NCBI GenBank assembly: GCA_947564305.1
Contig: CANOBT010000042.1
Location: 1 to 36,873, forward strand
DNA: 36,873 bases
Direction: 5' to 3'
From: an uncultured Lachnospiraceae bacterium
GTDB taxonomy: Bacteria > Bacillota_A > Clostridia > Lachnospirales > Lachnospiraceae
Numbering within the stretch: the first letter of the stretch is position 1; every line of letters starts with the position of its first letter. Below, in pieces: positions 8,273 to 16,493 of this stretch. The notes under the pieces were generated by a model. That model was given only the letters and a program-made list of their open reading frames with translations. It was not told the DNA's origin and made no database searches. Both the position numbers and the translations under genes were made by a program.

Positions 8273-10801
8273 ATGGAAGAACAGACAATCTACAAAAAAA
8301 TAATCCCGGCAAAATCTGCATCTTATGCAGATTTCCCCTCTTCTTTGAGGCAGGAAATCAGAGAATATCTGAACGCCCGCGGTATTCCCAAGATTTACAC
8401 CCATCAGGCAGAAATGTATGAGGCGGCAATACAGGGGGCCAATGTAATCATTACGACTTCCACTGCCAGCGGTAAGACGTTAAGTTTTTTACTTCCGGTT
8501 CTGCAGCAGATTTTGGAGAATCCTCTGACCAGGGCAATCTTTCTCTATCCGACCAAGGCACTTGCCAGCGACCAGTATCGTGCGCTGGCACCAATTTTGG
8601 ACTATTTTGGACCCGGCCGGATTTCGGCCGGAGTATACGATGGCGATACAATGCCTGCGGAGCGAAGCAGAATCCGCAAAAGTGCAAATATTATTTTGAC
8701 AAATCCGGAAATGCTGAATTCGGCATTTCTTCCAAACCATAGTAAGTTTGGCTTTGATTTCATTTTTTCCAATCTAAAATACATAGTCATCGATGAACTG
8801 CACAGTTATCGTGGAGCTTTTGGTGCCCATCTGACCAACATCTTTCGCCGGATGAAGAGAATCTGCAGTTATTATCAGTCTAAACCGCAGTTTTTGTGCA
8901 GTTCAGCTACCATTGCCAATCCTGTGGAGCTAGCGGAGCAGATTTGTGGAAATCACTTTGTTTTAGTTGAGAGGGACGGCTCACCGGCGCCGGAGAAGGA
9001 ATATCGTATTATCCAACCGCCGCAGATCAAAGGTGCCAACGATAAGATATACGGAAGAAAGGCTGCGGCTGCGATTGCATCGGAAGTGATCTGCCAGTTG
9101 ACAGAAAAGAACCGGCATTTCATTGCATTTGGAAAGTCTAGGAGAAATGTGGAAGTCATTCTGAAAGAATCCAGGGACAAACTGGAACAAGCCGCTTTTT
9201 TAGATAAAGGAAATTATGAAAAAATTGCCGGATACCGGGGCGGCTATACTCCGTTGGAGCGAAAAGAGATTGAACAGAAGATGCTCAGCGGGGAACTGCT
9301 GGGCTTGGTTTCTACCAATGCATTAGAGTTGGGAATAGACATCGGAAAATTGGATTCTACCGTGCTTGCAGGCTATCCGGGAACCAGGGCATCTTTCTGG
9401 CAGCAGACCGGGCGGGCAGGTAGAAGCGGGGAGAAATGTGTCAATTATCTGATTTTAGATAATCAGCCCTTTGACCAGTATATCGCCATAGACCCGGAGT
9501 GGTTGTTTTCGCAGCAAAGTGAAAATGCCATTGTTGATCCCGACAATTTATTGATTGAGCTGTCCCATGTTCGGGCAGCGGCGGCAGAAATGCCTTTGAA
9601 TATGAACGATATTACCCTGTTTCCGGATTTGGGAGAGATTATTCCTGTTTTATTAAAAGCAGAAGAGGTGAAAAGTCTCTCCGGGCGTTTTGCATGGTCA
9701 GGCCCGGCGTTTCCGGCAGGGGATTACAGTCTGCGCAATATGGACAAGACGCGATACAAGCTGATTCTTTGTGAAGATACTGAATCAATTGAAGGGACAG
9801 GCGGCAGAGAGGCTATGTGTCCGTCAATCACGGAAATGGATGAGTCCCAGGCGTATCACGAACTACACCCAGGCGCTGTCTATATGCATAGCGGCGTATT
9901 GTATGAGGTGTTGAAGCTGGATCTGGTCAGCCGAACCGCCTATGGAGTGCCGTTTTCCGGCAACTATTATACGGTTCCTGCAGGGAGCATGGAGACAAAA
10001 ATCCTGCAGACATTTGAAGAAACAACATGTGGACGGACACAGGTACATTTTGGGGATATCAACATCAATGAAGTGATTTATATGTTCAAGAAGCTGCAGT
10101 TCCATAATCATCAGAATCTAGGGTATGTACAACTTTCCGAGCCGCTCCAAAAAGATTATGATACGGAGAGTACTTGGATTGGGATACCGGATAATGTAAG
10201 GGAAGTTTATCATAGTCTGCTGCTTCCGAATGCATCTGGTGAGTTGGTGTTGAACAACCATTTTGAAGGGATTTGTCATGCTATAAAAAATGCGGCCATG
10301 ATGGTTACCATGACGGCAAGGGATGATATTGACGCAGTGGTCTCCCAGGATACGACGTTTGTGGAGCATGCATCGTCTGACGGGCAGGGAGATTTACGAG
10401 GTAATACGCTTCTCGCACCTGCTCAGCAGACATCGCTTTATATCTATGACAGATATGAGGGCGGGTTAGGATATTCGGAGAAAATTTATGACTTGATGCC
10501 GCAGATTATAGACAACGCCATCCGCCTGGTCGGCGGGTGTACTTGTGAAGATGGCTGTCCGGCCTGTGTGGGTGATTACAGTCTGGATAAAAATATGGTG
10601 CTCTGGGGATTGAAAAATCTAAAAGAAGAAACGGAACCGCCGCAGTACGGCGGAAAATATATAGAGAAAGAACGCACTGTAATCAGGGAAGAAGGGGCGT
10701 CCTCAGATTTACAGGAACAGTGGGCGCGGATTTGCGAAGGTACAGCCCAAAATGGAGACAAAGCAAAGAAGCTGAAAAGGAAGCTGCAAAAGAAGGTATG
10801 A
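8273..10801 (+). CDS. DEAD/DEAH-box helicase with C-terminal DUF1998-type zinc domain (MrfA/YprA-like)
   Basis: An 842-residue superfamily 2 helicase. The Q-like and Walker A region THQAEMYEAA...TSTASGKT ends at about 69, motif II is DELH (174-177), motif III SSAT (209-212), and motifs V/VI lie in TNALELGIDIG and QQTGRAGRSG. The C-terminal part has Cys756, Cys758, Cys762 and Cys765 in GGCTCEDGCPAC, the metal-binding signature of the DUF1998/MrfA group. Bacillus MrfA acts in repair of mitomycin C damage with the nuclease MrfB; that partner is not adjacent here. An in-frame GTG at 8270 directly precedes the ATG and could also serve as start. The stop overlaps the next helicase by ATGA, so both are probably co-translated. 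Confidence 0.87.
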   Translation: MEEQTIYKKIIPAKSASYADFPSSLRQEIREYLNARGIPKIYTHQAEMYEAAIQGANVIITTSTASGKTLSFLLPVLQQILENPLTRAIFLYPTKALASDQYRALAPILDYFGPGRISAGVYDGDTMPAERSRIRKSANIILTNPEMLNSAFLPNHSKFGFDFIFSNLKYIVIDELHSYRGAFGAHLTNIFRRMKRICSYYQSKPQFLCSSATIANPVELAEQICGNHFVLVERDGSPAPEKEYRIIQPPQIKGANDKIYGRKAAAAIASEVICQLTEKNRHFIAFGKSRRNVEVILKESRDKLEQAAFLDKGNYEKIAGYRGGYTPLERKEIEQKMLSGELLGLVSTNALELGIDIGKLDSTVLAGYPGTRASFWQQTGRAGRSGEKCVNYLILDNQPFDQYIAIDPEWLFSQQSENAIVDPDNLLIELSHVRAAAAEMPLNMNDITLFPDLGEIIPVLLKAEEVKSLSGRFAWSGPAFPAGDYSLRNMDKTRYKLILCEDTESIEGTGGREAMCPSITEMDESQAYHELHPGAVYMHSGVLYEVLKLDLVSRTAYGVPFSGNYYTVPAGSMETKILQTFEETTCGRTQVHFGDININEVIYMFKKLQFHNHQNLGYVQLSEPLQKDYDTESTWIGIPDNVREVYHSLLLPNASGELVLNNHFEGICHAIKNAAMMVTMTARDDIDAVVSQDTTFVEHASSDGQGDLRGNTLLAPAQQTSLYIYDRYEGGLGYSEKIYDLMPQIIDNAIRLVGGCTCEDGCPACVGDYSLDKNMVLWGLKNLKEETEPPQYGGKYIEKERTVIREEGASSDLQEQWARICEGTAQNGDKAKKLKRKLQKKV

Positions 10802-12978
10802 AAACAGACTTTAAGGAAGAGTGGAAGCATTTAAATCAATATCAGATGGAGGCCGTGCTAGATGAGTCTCCAGCCTGTGTGGTGAACGCCAATGTGGGCA
10901 GTGGAAAAACGACAGTGTTGATAGCAAAAATCTTATATCAGCATTATGAAAAGGCAGTTCCGCTAGAGGAAATGGCAGTCTTAACCTTCACGAATAAAGC
11001 GGCAGATGAGATTGTCGGCAGATTGAGAGAAAAGGAGCCGGATTTGTCCGGAGAACAAGTACAAGGATTCGGCACATTTCACAGTGTGGCTCTTCATTTG
11101 TTGAAGAAGCGGCTGCCAGTGGAGCAGATGGGATGGAGTCAGGCATTTACCGTAATCAGCCCGGATGAAGAAGCGGATCTGGCACTGGAAGTGATTGCCG
11201 CACAAACGTTGAAGGTGAAATACAAGAACCGCCTGAAAAAGCGTTTGGAACAGGAGTATCAAGGGTATTTACAGGGAAAAGAGTGCAGCCGATACAAGGA
11301 TGATTTATTTCGCCTGTTTCCATTACTGGAAATGGAAAAGAAGCATCAGAATAAGATGTCGTTTTCCGATTTACTTCGGGTGAGTACAAAATTGCTGTTG
11401 GCTAATGATGAGTCAAATGAAACATGGCATCCCAAGTGGATTATCGTAGATGAGGTGCAGGACAGTGACTCTCTGCAATTAGAATTTCTGGAAGCCTTGA
11501 AAGGAAAAGAGACAAAGTTATTTGCGGTCGGTGATCCAAACCAGGTCATCTACAGTTGGCGGGGGACGAAAGAAAATATGTTTTACCTTTTAAAGCACCG
11601 CTTTGAGGCAAAAGAATTGTCTCTGCCAATCAACTACCGTTCCAGTGCATCCATCCTGGAGGCGGCGAATCGATTTTTACAGACAGGTACAGGAATTCAG
11701 AGCAGCCGGGAGGAAGGAAAGAAGATTGTCATAAAGAATCATTACGATTCGTTTCAGGAGGCCGAATATCTGGCAGAAAGGATTCGGACATTGCATGCCA
11801 AGGGCAGACCCTACGGTGAGATTGCGGTATTTTACCGTCTTCAGAAACAGTCGGAGATTTTAGAAAATGTGTTTGACAGGCAGCAGATTCCTTACGAAGT
11901 TTCCATACGGAAAACGATAAAAGACATTCCAGTGTTGGACTGGCTGATCAGGGTGCTGCGTTTTTCTGTGAATCCGGCAGACGCACAGATTGGAGTGGAA
12001 GCGCTTGTGAACTCTCAATATGGGGAGAAGTGTACGAAAGCGAAAGCAAAACAGGTGATTTTGGAGCAGAAGAAAGATTGTATTTCACTCTATGATAAGA
12101 TGTGCGGGTTTGCAGAGCAGGAGCAATGGATAAAAGCGGGTGTACCGGAGGCAGCAGAGATTTTTACATATTTTGGACTAAAAGAGGCGCTCCATCCGAC
12201 GTCGTCTTCCTATGCAGAAGAAGAAAAACTTGTATTCCGGTTTCTGGAAAGAATCTGTAAATATTGTACGGAAAAGGGATATGGTTTGATTGAGGGAATT
12301 CAAGAATTCGTAAACCAGTCGGCTTTGTATGGAGTCAATGTGTTAAGTGGAGACACAGAGCCGGATATGGATGGCAAAGAAAGCACGGACGGCCGCAGTC
12401 CCAAGGATACTGTGAAACTGATGACGCTCCATGCCTCTAAGGGATTGGAATTCAAAACGGTATTTCTAATCGGAATGAACCAGGGGCTGATTCCTCTGTA
12501 TGTTCAGGATTTTGAGCAGGAAGAGGAGGAACGGAGGCTTTTTTTCGTTGGAATGACCCGTGCAAAGGATGAACTGGAGCTGTCCTATTATACCAATCCA
12601 GGAGACGCAAGAGTGTCCGGGGAGTATAGCCGGTATCTGCGAATGCTCCCGACTCATCTCTTGGAATGGGATGAACTGCGCAGTGAGGAACAGAAGCGAA
12701 GCAATCTGCAGCAGCTTCGCAGGGAGGTAAAGGAACAGATTCGGGAGAAAAGAGAAGGAGTTGAAAAAGAAGAACCTGGCGAAGAAGGATGCGTGGAAGA
12801 ACAGCTTGAAGAAGAAAAACAGGAGCAGGGAAAATCGGCGGTGCAGTATGCAAGGCATCCCAAGTATGGGAAAGGCGTGCTTGTGTCGGAGGATGAGATG
12901 ATGGTGGAAGTGGAATTTGAAGGGTATGGAAGGAAACAGTTTTTGAAGGCGTTTAACGAGGTGGAGGTTGAGGAGTAG
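10798..12978 (+). CDS. UvrD/PcrA-like superfamily 1 DNA helicase
   Basis: A 726-residue UvrD/Rep-type 3'-5' helicase. Walker A is ANVGSGKTT (31-39), motif Ia TFTNKAADEI, Walker B DEVQDSD (218-224), motif III GDPNQVIYSWRGT (245-257), motif IV NYRSS, motif V LHASKGLEF and motif VI FVGMTRAKDEL. The tail from about 680 (ARHPKYGKGVLVSEDE) resembles the Tudor-like RNA polymerase-binding C-terminus of PcrA/UvrD; a charged Glu/Lys-rich linker precedes it. Its ATG overlaps the stop of the upstream helicase (ATGA), indicating translational coupling and a shared DNA-repair role. It is somewhat short in the 2B region compared with PcrA, so it is more likely an accessory paralogue than the housekeeping PcrA. 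Confidence 0.87.
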   Translation: MKTDFKEEWKHLNQYQMEAVLDESPACVVNANVGSGKTTVLIAKILYQHYEKAVPLEEMAVLTFTNKAADEIVGRLREKEPDLSGEQVQGFGTFHSVALHLLKKRLPVEQMGWSQAFTVISPDEEADLALEVIAAQTLKVKYKNRLKKRLEQEYQGYLQGKECSRYKDDLFRLFPLLEMEKKHQNKMSFSDLLRVSTKLLLANDESNETWHPKWIIVDEVQDSDSLQLEFLEALKGKETKLFAVGDPNQVIYSWRGTKENMFYLLKHRFEAKELSLPINYRSSASILEAANRFLQTGTGIQSSREEGKKIVIKNHYDSFQEAEYLAERIRTLHAKGRPYGEIAVFYRLQKQSEILENVFDRQQIPYEVSIRKTIKDIPVLDWLIRVLRFSVNPADAQIGVEALVNSQYGEKCTKAKAKQVILEQKKDCISLYDKMCGFAEQEQWIKAGVPEAAEIFTYFGLKEALHPTSSSYAEEEKLVFRFLERICKYCTEKGYGLIEGIQEFVNQSALYGVNVLSGDTEPDMDGKESTDGRSPKDTVKLMTLHASKGLEFKTVFLIGMNQGLIPLYVQDFEQEEEERRLFFVGMTRAKDELELSYYTNPGDARVSGEYSRYLRMLPTHLLEWDELRSEEQKRSNLQQLRREVKEQIREKREGVEKEEPGEEGCVEEQLEEEKQEQGKSAVQYARHPKYGKGVLVSEDEMMVEVEFEGYGRKQFLKAFNEVEVEE

Positions 12979-13036
12979 AAAGGGATGTGAGCAGTATCTC
13001 AAGCTTGTGTTTGAGGATGTAAAGGAGGCTTTTGGG

Positions 13037-13185
13037 TATTGATTCTCCCAACTTTTGAAAGTCCAGATTTATAACCAGATACTCCTTTTGCAAAAAGGAC
13101 TCTAAAGCGCGCAGAGTCGTATTCTTCCTTTCTACTGATTTATGCTCGCCTGTAAAGCATGTCTGTCTGATGTTCCGAAATAGTT
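13037..13185 (-). pseudogene. Remnant of an AAA-like ATPase gene
   Basis: Read leftwards, 13120-13037 encodes TTLRALESFLQKEYLVINLD followed by FQKLGESI. This aligns directly with TTLRALSHFLKNDYMVISLD and FQKM of the intact ATPase at 19367. Just upstream, in a different frame, 13185-13132 reads NYFGTSDRHALQASINQ and a stop, resembling that protein's N-terminal NVNGACRSDRHYM. About 30 residues including most of the phosphate loop, and everything after about residue 80, are missing. The surrounding gap 12979-13302 is otherwise non-coding. A rightward 17-codon reading EQYLKLVFEDVKEAFGY at 12991-13041 was seen but has no support as a gene. Confidence 0.7.
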
Positions 13186-13208
13186 ATTCTTTTTTTAGAC
13201 GTTACTTC

Positions 13209-13238
13209 ATTATATCATATCCAGTTCGAAGCATACAA
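13209..13238 (-). promoter_or_regulatory. Relic promoter of the ATPase remnant
   Basis: On the minus strand TTGTAT (13238-13233) and TATAAT (13214-13209) are 18 bp apart, reading into the ATPase remnant. It may still fire, producing an untranslated transcript. Confidence 0.4.
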
Positions 13239-13302
13239 TTATTTCTTATCCGCAAATCAAAACAAACTCTGATAGTGTATTACATGAGAAAATGAAAAAT
13301 TC

Positions 13303-13352
13303 ATGGTCAAAATAAGCGTTTCGTGGACAAACAGATGAAAAAAGCAGAATAT
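13303..13352 (+). repeat. 50-bp direct repeat, left copy (contains LytTR-like site)
   Basis: This segment is repeated at 14080-14129 with only two mismatches. It holds GGTCAAAAT (13305) and GGACAAAC (13325), a 20-bp-period direct repeat. In this copy the -10 box present in the right copy is absent (GTGCAA at the equivalent place). Confidence 0.85.
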
Positions 13353-13357
13353 TTTTG

Positions 13358-13389
13358 TGCAAAATATTGCATTTTTCGTGCAAATATTA
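13358..13389 (+). promoter_or_regulatory. Candidate antitoxin operator
   Basis: TGCAA-AATA-TTGCA (13358-13371) is a perfect palindrome and a related TGCAAATATTA follows at 13379-13389. They lie 37-68 bp before the antitoxin start, where RelB/DinJ-type antitoxins usually bind to repress their own operon. No good -35/-10 pair could be fixed; the TATTAT-like AT tract at 13384-13396 is the best -10 candidate. Confidence 0.45.
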
Positions 13390-13425
13390 TATTCTATTAA
13401 GAAGCAACAGGAAGGAGATGATTAT

Positions 13426-13704
13426 ATGGCTAGCTCTACTACGAATATCAGCATCCGTATGGATTCGGATTTGAAAGCACAGGCCGATACCTTTTTCGGG
13501 GAACTTGGCATGAATCTGTCTACAGCGTTCAATATTTTTGTCCGCCAGTCGCTCCGTGAAGGCAGGATTCCTTTTGAGGTTTCTTTGAATCAGCCCAATA
13601 GAGAGACAGTCGCTGCCATGATGGAAGCGGAAAGGATTGCAGCAGACCCGTCTGTGAAAGGTTATACCGACCTGGATGAACTGTTTGCAGACTTAAAAGC
13701 ATGA
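13426..13704 (+). CDS. dinJ: Type II antitoxin, RelB/DinJ family
   Basis: A 92-residue antitoxin. Its N-terminal half (NISIRMDSDLKAQADTFFGE, LGMNLSTAFNIFVRQSLREG) is a ribbon-helix-helix DNA-binding/dimerisation domain; the C-terminal part (ETVAAMMEAERIAADPSVKG) should wrap the toxin. The ATG at 13426 is preceded by a GGAAGGAG ribosome site. A longer reading from a GTG at 13357 is possible but has no ribosome site. The stop overlaps the toxin start by ATGA. It probably represses its own promoter through the palindrome just upstream. Confidence 0.9.
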   Translation: MASSTTNISIRMDSDLKAQADTFFGELGMNLSTAFNIFVRQSLREGRIPFEVSLNQPNRETVAAMMEAERIAADPSVKGYTDLDELFADLKA

Positions 13705-13991
13705 AAAAGGCAAAGTATACCGTCAAGCCTACTACGCAGTTTAAGAAAGATTACAAGTTGGCAATCAGGCGTGGTCTGGATATTGACCAGTTGGACGATG
13801 TTATCACTACCCTTGCAATGGGCAAACATCTGCCAGAAAAAAATAAAGACCATCCCCTGTCTGGTAACTGGGTGGGACACCGTGAGTGTCATATCCTGCC
13901 AGATTGGCTGTTGGTTTATCGTATTGACGCTGATGTTCTGGTGCTGACACTGGTACGTACCGGAACGCACAGCGAATTGTTGGGGAAATGA
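13701..13991 (+). CDS. yafQ: YafQ-family mRNA interferase toxin (RelE superfamily)
   Basis: A 96-residue ribosome-dependent mRNA endonuclease. The residues matching the E. coli YafQ catalytic set are present: His51 (DHPLSG), His64, Asp68 and Trp69 (CHILPDWLLVYR), and His90 in GTHSELL; the E. coli Phe91 position is Leu94 here. The toxin is therefore probably active. Its ATG overlaps the antitoxin stop codon (ATGA), the standard arrangement for tight coupling. The module lies between two copies of a 50-bp repeat that also forms the promoter region of the LytTR gene, which suggests it was inserted into that promoter. Confidence 0.9.
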   Translation: MKKAKYTVKPTTQFKKDYKLAIRRGLDIDQLDDVITTLAMGKHLPEKNKDHPLSGNWVGHRECHILPDWLLVYRIDADVLVLTLVRTGTHSELLGK

Positions 13992-14079
13992 CATACCTGA
14001 TCCGCTGTATGGGAAAATCTTCTGTACAGCGGTTTTCGCGTGCTTATTAAATTTAAAGAGCACAGCCTTTTCAAAACTT

Positions 14080-14129
14080 ATGGTCAAAATAAGCGTTTCG
14101 CGGCCAAACAGATGAAAAAAGCAGAATAT
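14080..14129 (+). repeat. 50-bp direct repeat, right copy
   Basis: Second copy of the repeat at 13303-13352 (48 of 50 identical). The two copies bracket the toxin-antitoxin pair. This copy leads into an intact promoter for the LytTR response regulator. Confidence 0.85.
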
Positions 14130-14139
14130 ATGTTATAAT
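14082..14139 (+). promoter_or_regulatory. LytTR-like binding site and promoter of the two-component operon
   Basis: GGTCAAAAT (14082) and GGCCAAAC (14102) form a direct repeat with a 20-bp period. A TATAAT box lies at 14134-14139, 32 bp after the second repeat, with a poor -35 (GATGAA, 14111-14116). LytTR regulators are known to bind two 9-bp direct repeats about two helical turns apart next to a weak -35, so this fits an activator-dependent, autoregulated promoter. The sequence differs from the published LytTR consensus, so assignment to this regulator is inference from position and geometry. Confidence 0.65.
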
Positions 14140-14176
14140 TGTGCGAGGGGCGCAGCACAACCAAGGAGAATAAGTA

Positions 14177-14890
14177 ATGAATATTGCGATTATAGATGAT
14201 GAAGCCGCGATTTTAGACAACGTCAGGAGATGTGTTGAAAACGAGATTACAGAAAAGGATGAGGCAGAGCTATTCACTTATACAGGGGCAGAAGAGTTTC
14301 TTCAAGTGTTGGAGGAAGGACAGGAATTTGATATATTGGTTTCAGATATCGAGCTTGCCGGAATGAGCGGAATGGAGCTGGGAAGGTGGATACAGAAGCA
14401 GAAGCTTCCGATTTATCTGGTATACCTGACAGCACATTCAGAGTATGCTGCGGAGAGTTATACATTGGAGGCATACCAGTATATTCTCAAAGAAGATATG
14501 GAAAAAAGACTGCCGATGATTTTGCGGCAGTTGATTGAGCGTGTGAAGAGGGAAAAGAAGCAGTTTCGGATGATTGGTACGCCTACAAGCAAGGAGAAGA
14601 TATATTACAGGGATATTATTTACATAGAAAAGAAGAAAGGTTCAAAGTATATCCAGTATACAACAATATTTAGTACATACACAGAAAGAATCGCGCTTTC
14701 GAAAGTAAATGAGGAACTGAAAAGTGATGAGTTTATTATGGTAGAACGCGGATACATCATCAATGTCAATCACATTGCCAGTATGAAGGATAATATAATC
14801 AGGATGGATAATGACACAGAGATTATTGTCAACAGGGCAAACTTCAAAAAAGTAAAAGAGCAGATTAATCTGTACAGGGGGAGTCTGTGA
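14177..14890 (+). CDS. LytTR-family response regulator
   Basis: A 237-residue cytoplasmic regulator. Residues 1-120 form a receiver domain with acidic Asp7/Asp8, phospho-acceptor Asp57 in LVSDIEL, Thr85 and Lys105. Residues about 133-235 form a LytTR DNA-binding domain, with KIYYRDIIYIE, TYTERIALSKVNEEL and VERGYIINVNHI segments. The ATG follows an AAGGAG site. It overlaps the kinase gene by one base (TGATG), so the pair is co-translated. Relatives such as AgrA and VirR control peptide quorum sensing, bacteriocins or virulence. No autoinducer-peptide gene (AgrD/AgrB) is seen nearby. It is probably phosphorylated by the adjacent kinase and acts at the GGTCAAAA-type repeats at 14082 and 16307. 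Confidence 0.92.
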   Translation: MNIAIIDDEAAILDNVRRCVENEITEKDEAELFTYTGAEEFLQVLEEGQEFDILVSDIELAGMSGMELGRWIQKQKLPIYLVYLTAHSEYAAESYTLEAYQYILKEDMEKRLPMILRQLIERVKREKKQFRMIGTPTSKEKIYYRDIIYIEKKKGSKYIQYTTIFSTYTERIALSKVNEELKSDEFIMVERGYIINVNHIASMKDNIIRMDNDTEIIVNRANFKKVKEQINLYRGSL

Positions 14891-16197
14891 TGGCTGTAAG
14901 AGCGCTGCTGATAGGGATTACTTTTTGGGAAATCGGAATGCTGTATTGGTTGTTATGCGGTACTGTATTGGAGAAAAAGTATTTTCGAAAGAAAGAATGG
15001 AGCATACTGTGTGGAAATATTGTTGTATGGGGGATTCTTTTAGGCATCAATCGTAGTATAGGTTTTTTTTCAGATGGTATGTTTATTATAGGCATTGTAA
15101 TTACATGTTTATGTGTATTATTAATCAATGGACAAAATAAATCATTGAAAATTATTTTGGTGATTTTGTACTATACGTCAGTAGCTTTATTGGACTTTCT
15201 CTTTGCTTTTGCGAGTATGATGTTTTTAAAACAGGAGTTTGACGCAAAAGTTTATTGGTACGCAAATTCACTGACGGAATGCATCATTTTCATCTGTACG
15301 AGGATGGTTATAGCAGGAGTTATAGGTCTGCTATATAAGAAGTATCAGGAATCGTATCTATGTGAATTTCAGGGTATCTTGCTAATCACCACGATAATGA
15401 TGTGTCTGATTCTAAGGGCTTATCAGGTAGCAATCGTAAGGATGATTTATGAAAGCAGAGAGGGGGAGGCAGGCGTAACTGGAATGTCCCTTGCTGTTGT
15501 TTTACTGACGATTTTACTGATAGGAATGTTATATGTAAAAAATAAGACGATAGAAAGGGAAAAGGAATTTCTTTCGATGCGCGACGAGATGGTGACGCAG
15601 AAATTTGTGGAATTAGAAAGTGTTATGGAAAAGAACCGTCAGTTATCACATGATTTAAAGAATCATCTGATTGCGCTAAAAAATTATGAAAAAGAAGGGA
15701 ATTATGATGGCATACATCATTATCTGGAAGAAATAGAGCAAGAGTATTTTGAAGTAAAAGTGCGGATATGGACCGGAAATCCGATTGCAGATATGATTAT
15801 AGAGCAGAAACGGGCATTAGCAGAACGGGAAGGCATTTCATCATTTATAGTCCAGGCAGTGCCGATTTTGGAGTGGCCGTTTCATGACAACGAGACTTGC
15901 TCGCTGTTGGGTAATCTTTTGGATAATGCGATTGATGCATGTAAGAAGATGGACAATGAAAAGAATAGATGGATATCAATTATCATTGAGAGCCAGAAAG
16001 AATTTTTATTTATAAAAATCAGGAATTCTATTGGTGAAACACCAATTATGAAGGGAGGAAGACCGGTTTCTGTAAAGTCGGATAAGAAGAGGCACGGATA
16101 CGGATTGAAAAGTGTTGAACGGATTGTAGATAAGCATAAAGGGATTATTACGTATCAGATAAAAGAAAATATTTTTCAGGTAAATCTCTCGGTTTAG
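14890..16197 (+). CDS. GHKL sensor histidine kinase (AgrC-like architecture)
   Basis: A 435-residue membrane kinase. The first ~220 residues contain about six to seven hydrophobic helices with no large outer loop, like AgrC-type receptors. A coiled linker (about 220-248) leads to the dimerisation helix with His254 in RQLSHDLKNHL. The ATPase domain has the N box LLGNLLDNAIDACKK (Asn342, Asn346) and the G box HGYGLKSV (403-406). This is the family in which a D1/F box is replaced by a short GHKL core. The ATG at 14890 is preferred over the GTG at 14887 because it places the GGGGGAG site 6-7 bases away. It overlaps the regulator stop. The signal is unknown; the membrane domain suggests a small peptide or a membrane-derived cue. 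Confidence 0.9.
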   Translation: MAVRALLIGITFWEIGMLYWLLCGTVLEKKYFRKKEWSILCGNIVVWGILLGINRSIGFFSDGMFIIGIVITCLCVLLINGQNKSLKIILVILYYTSVALLDFLFAFASMMFLKQEFDAKVYWYANSLTECIIFICTRMVIAGVIGLLYKKYQESYLCEFQGILLITTIMMCLILRAYQVAIVRMIYESREGEAGVTGMSLAVVLLTILLIGMLYVKNKTIEREKEFLSMRDEMVTQKFVELESVMEKNRQLSHDLKNHLIALKNYEKEGNYDGIHHYLEEIEQEYFEVKVRIWTGNPIADMIIEQKRALAEREGISSFIVQAVPILEWPFHDNETCSLLGNLLDNAIDACKKMDNEKNRWISIIIESQKEFLFIKIRNSIGETPIMKGGRPVSVKSDKKRHGYGLKSVERIVDKHKGIITYQIKENIFQVNLSV

Positions 16198-16261
16198 GGA
16201 CAGAAAGTCCGCACCTTGGTTTGTGTCTTTGATATGGATGGTTTTAAATACCATAGTATGT

Positions 16262-16288
16262 AGAAAGGTTGCCAGTGGCAAGCTTTCT
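16262..16288 (+). terminator. Weak hairpin after the kinase gene
   Basis: AGAAAG-G-TTGCC pairs with GGCAA-G-CTTTCT (one G/G mismatch) around AGT. It is followed only by GTATAATGAAATTTT, so it is at best a leaky terminator before the next promoter. Confidence 0.4.
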
Positions 16289-16306
16289 GTATAATGAAAT
16301 TTTGAT

Positions 16307-16365
16307 GGTCAAAATATCATGTTTCGCGGTCAAAAGGTAGATTTATAAATATTTACCGGTATAAT
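16307..16365 (+). promoter_or_regulatory. Second LytTR-like site and promoter, upstream of the unknown two-gene operon
   Basis: GGTCAAAA occurs twice, at 16307 and 16328 (21-bp period), and a TATAAT box lies at 16360-16365. The distance from the second repeat to the -10 box is 32 bp, exactly as at the regulator's own promoter. A minimal reading MTRKD with a GTGAGGG site begins at 16419; it is too short to call a gene but could be a leader peptide. The 16366-16692 interval holds a second promoter (16497-16525) and a 33-bp repeat, and no other gene I can support. Confidence 0.65.
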
Positions 16366-16493
16366 GTGAGGATGTAAGCTGTTTTACAAAAAGCGTTTGG
16401 GAAAGTGAGGGATTATTATGACGAGAAAAGATTGAGAAAATGCAGGCAGGGTAACAATTATCAATGATTTTTATTCTGATTTTCAATGTATCT

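Noticed and set aside
12991..13041. Rightward 17-codon reading EQYLKLVFEDVKEAFGY after the UvrD-like gene
   Set aside because: Too short, without start or ribosome site, and partly opposite the ATPase remnant.
16419..16436. Five-codon leader MTRKD with a ribosome site behind the LytTR-like promoter
   Set aside because: Could be a leader peptide, but a frame this short arises easily by chance; kept only as a remark.
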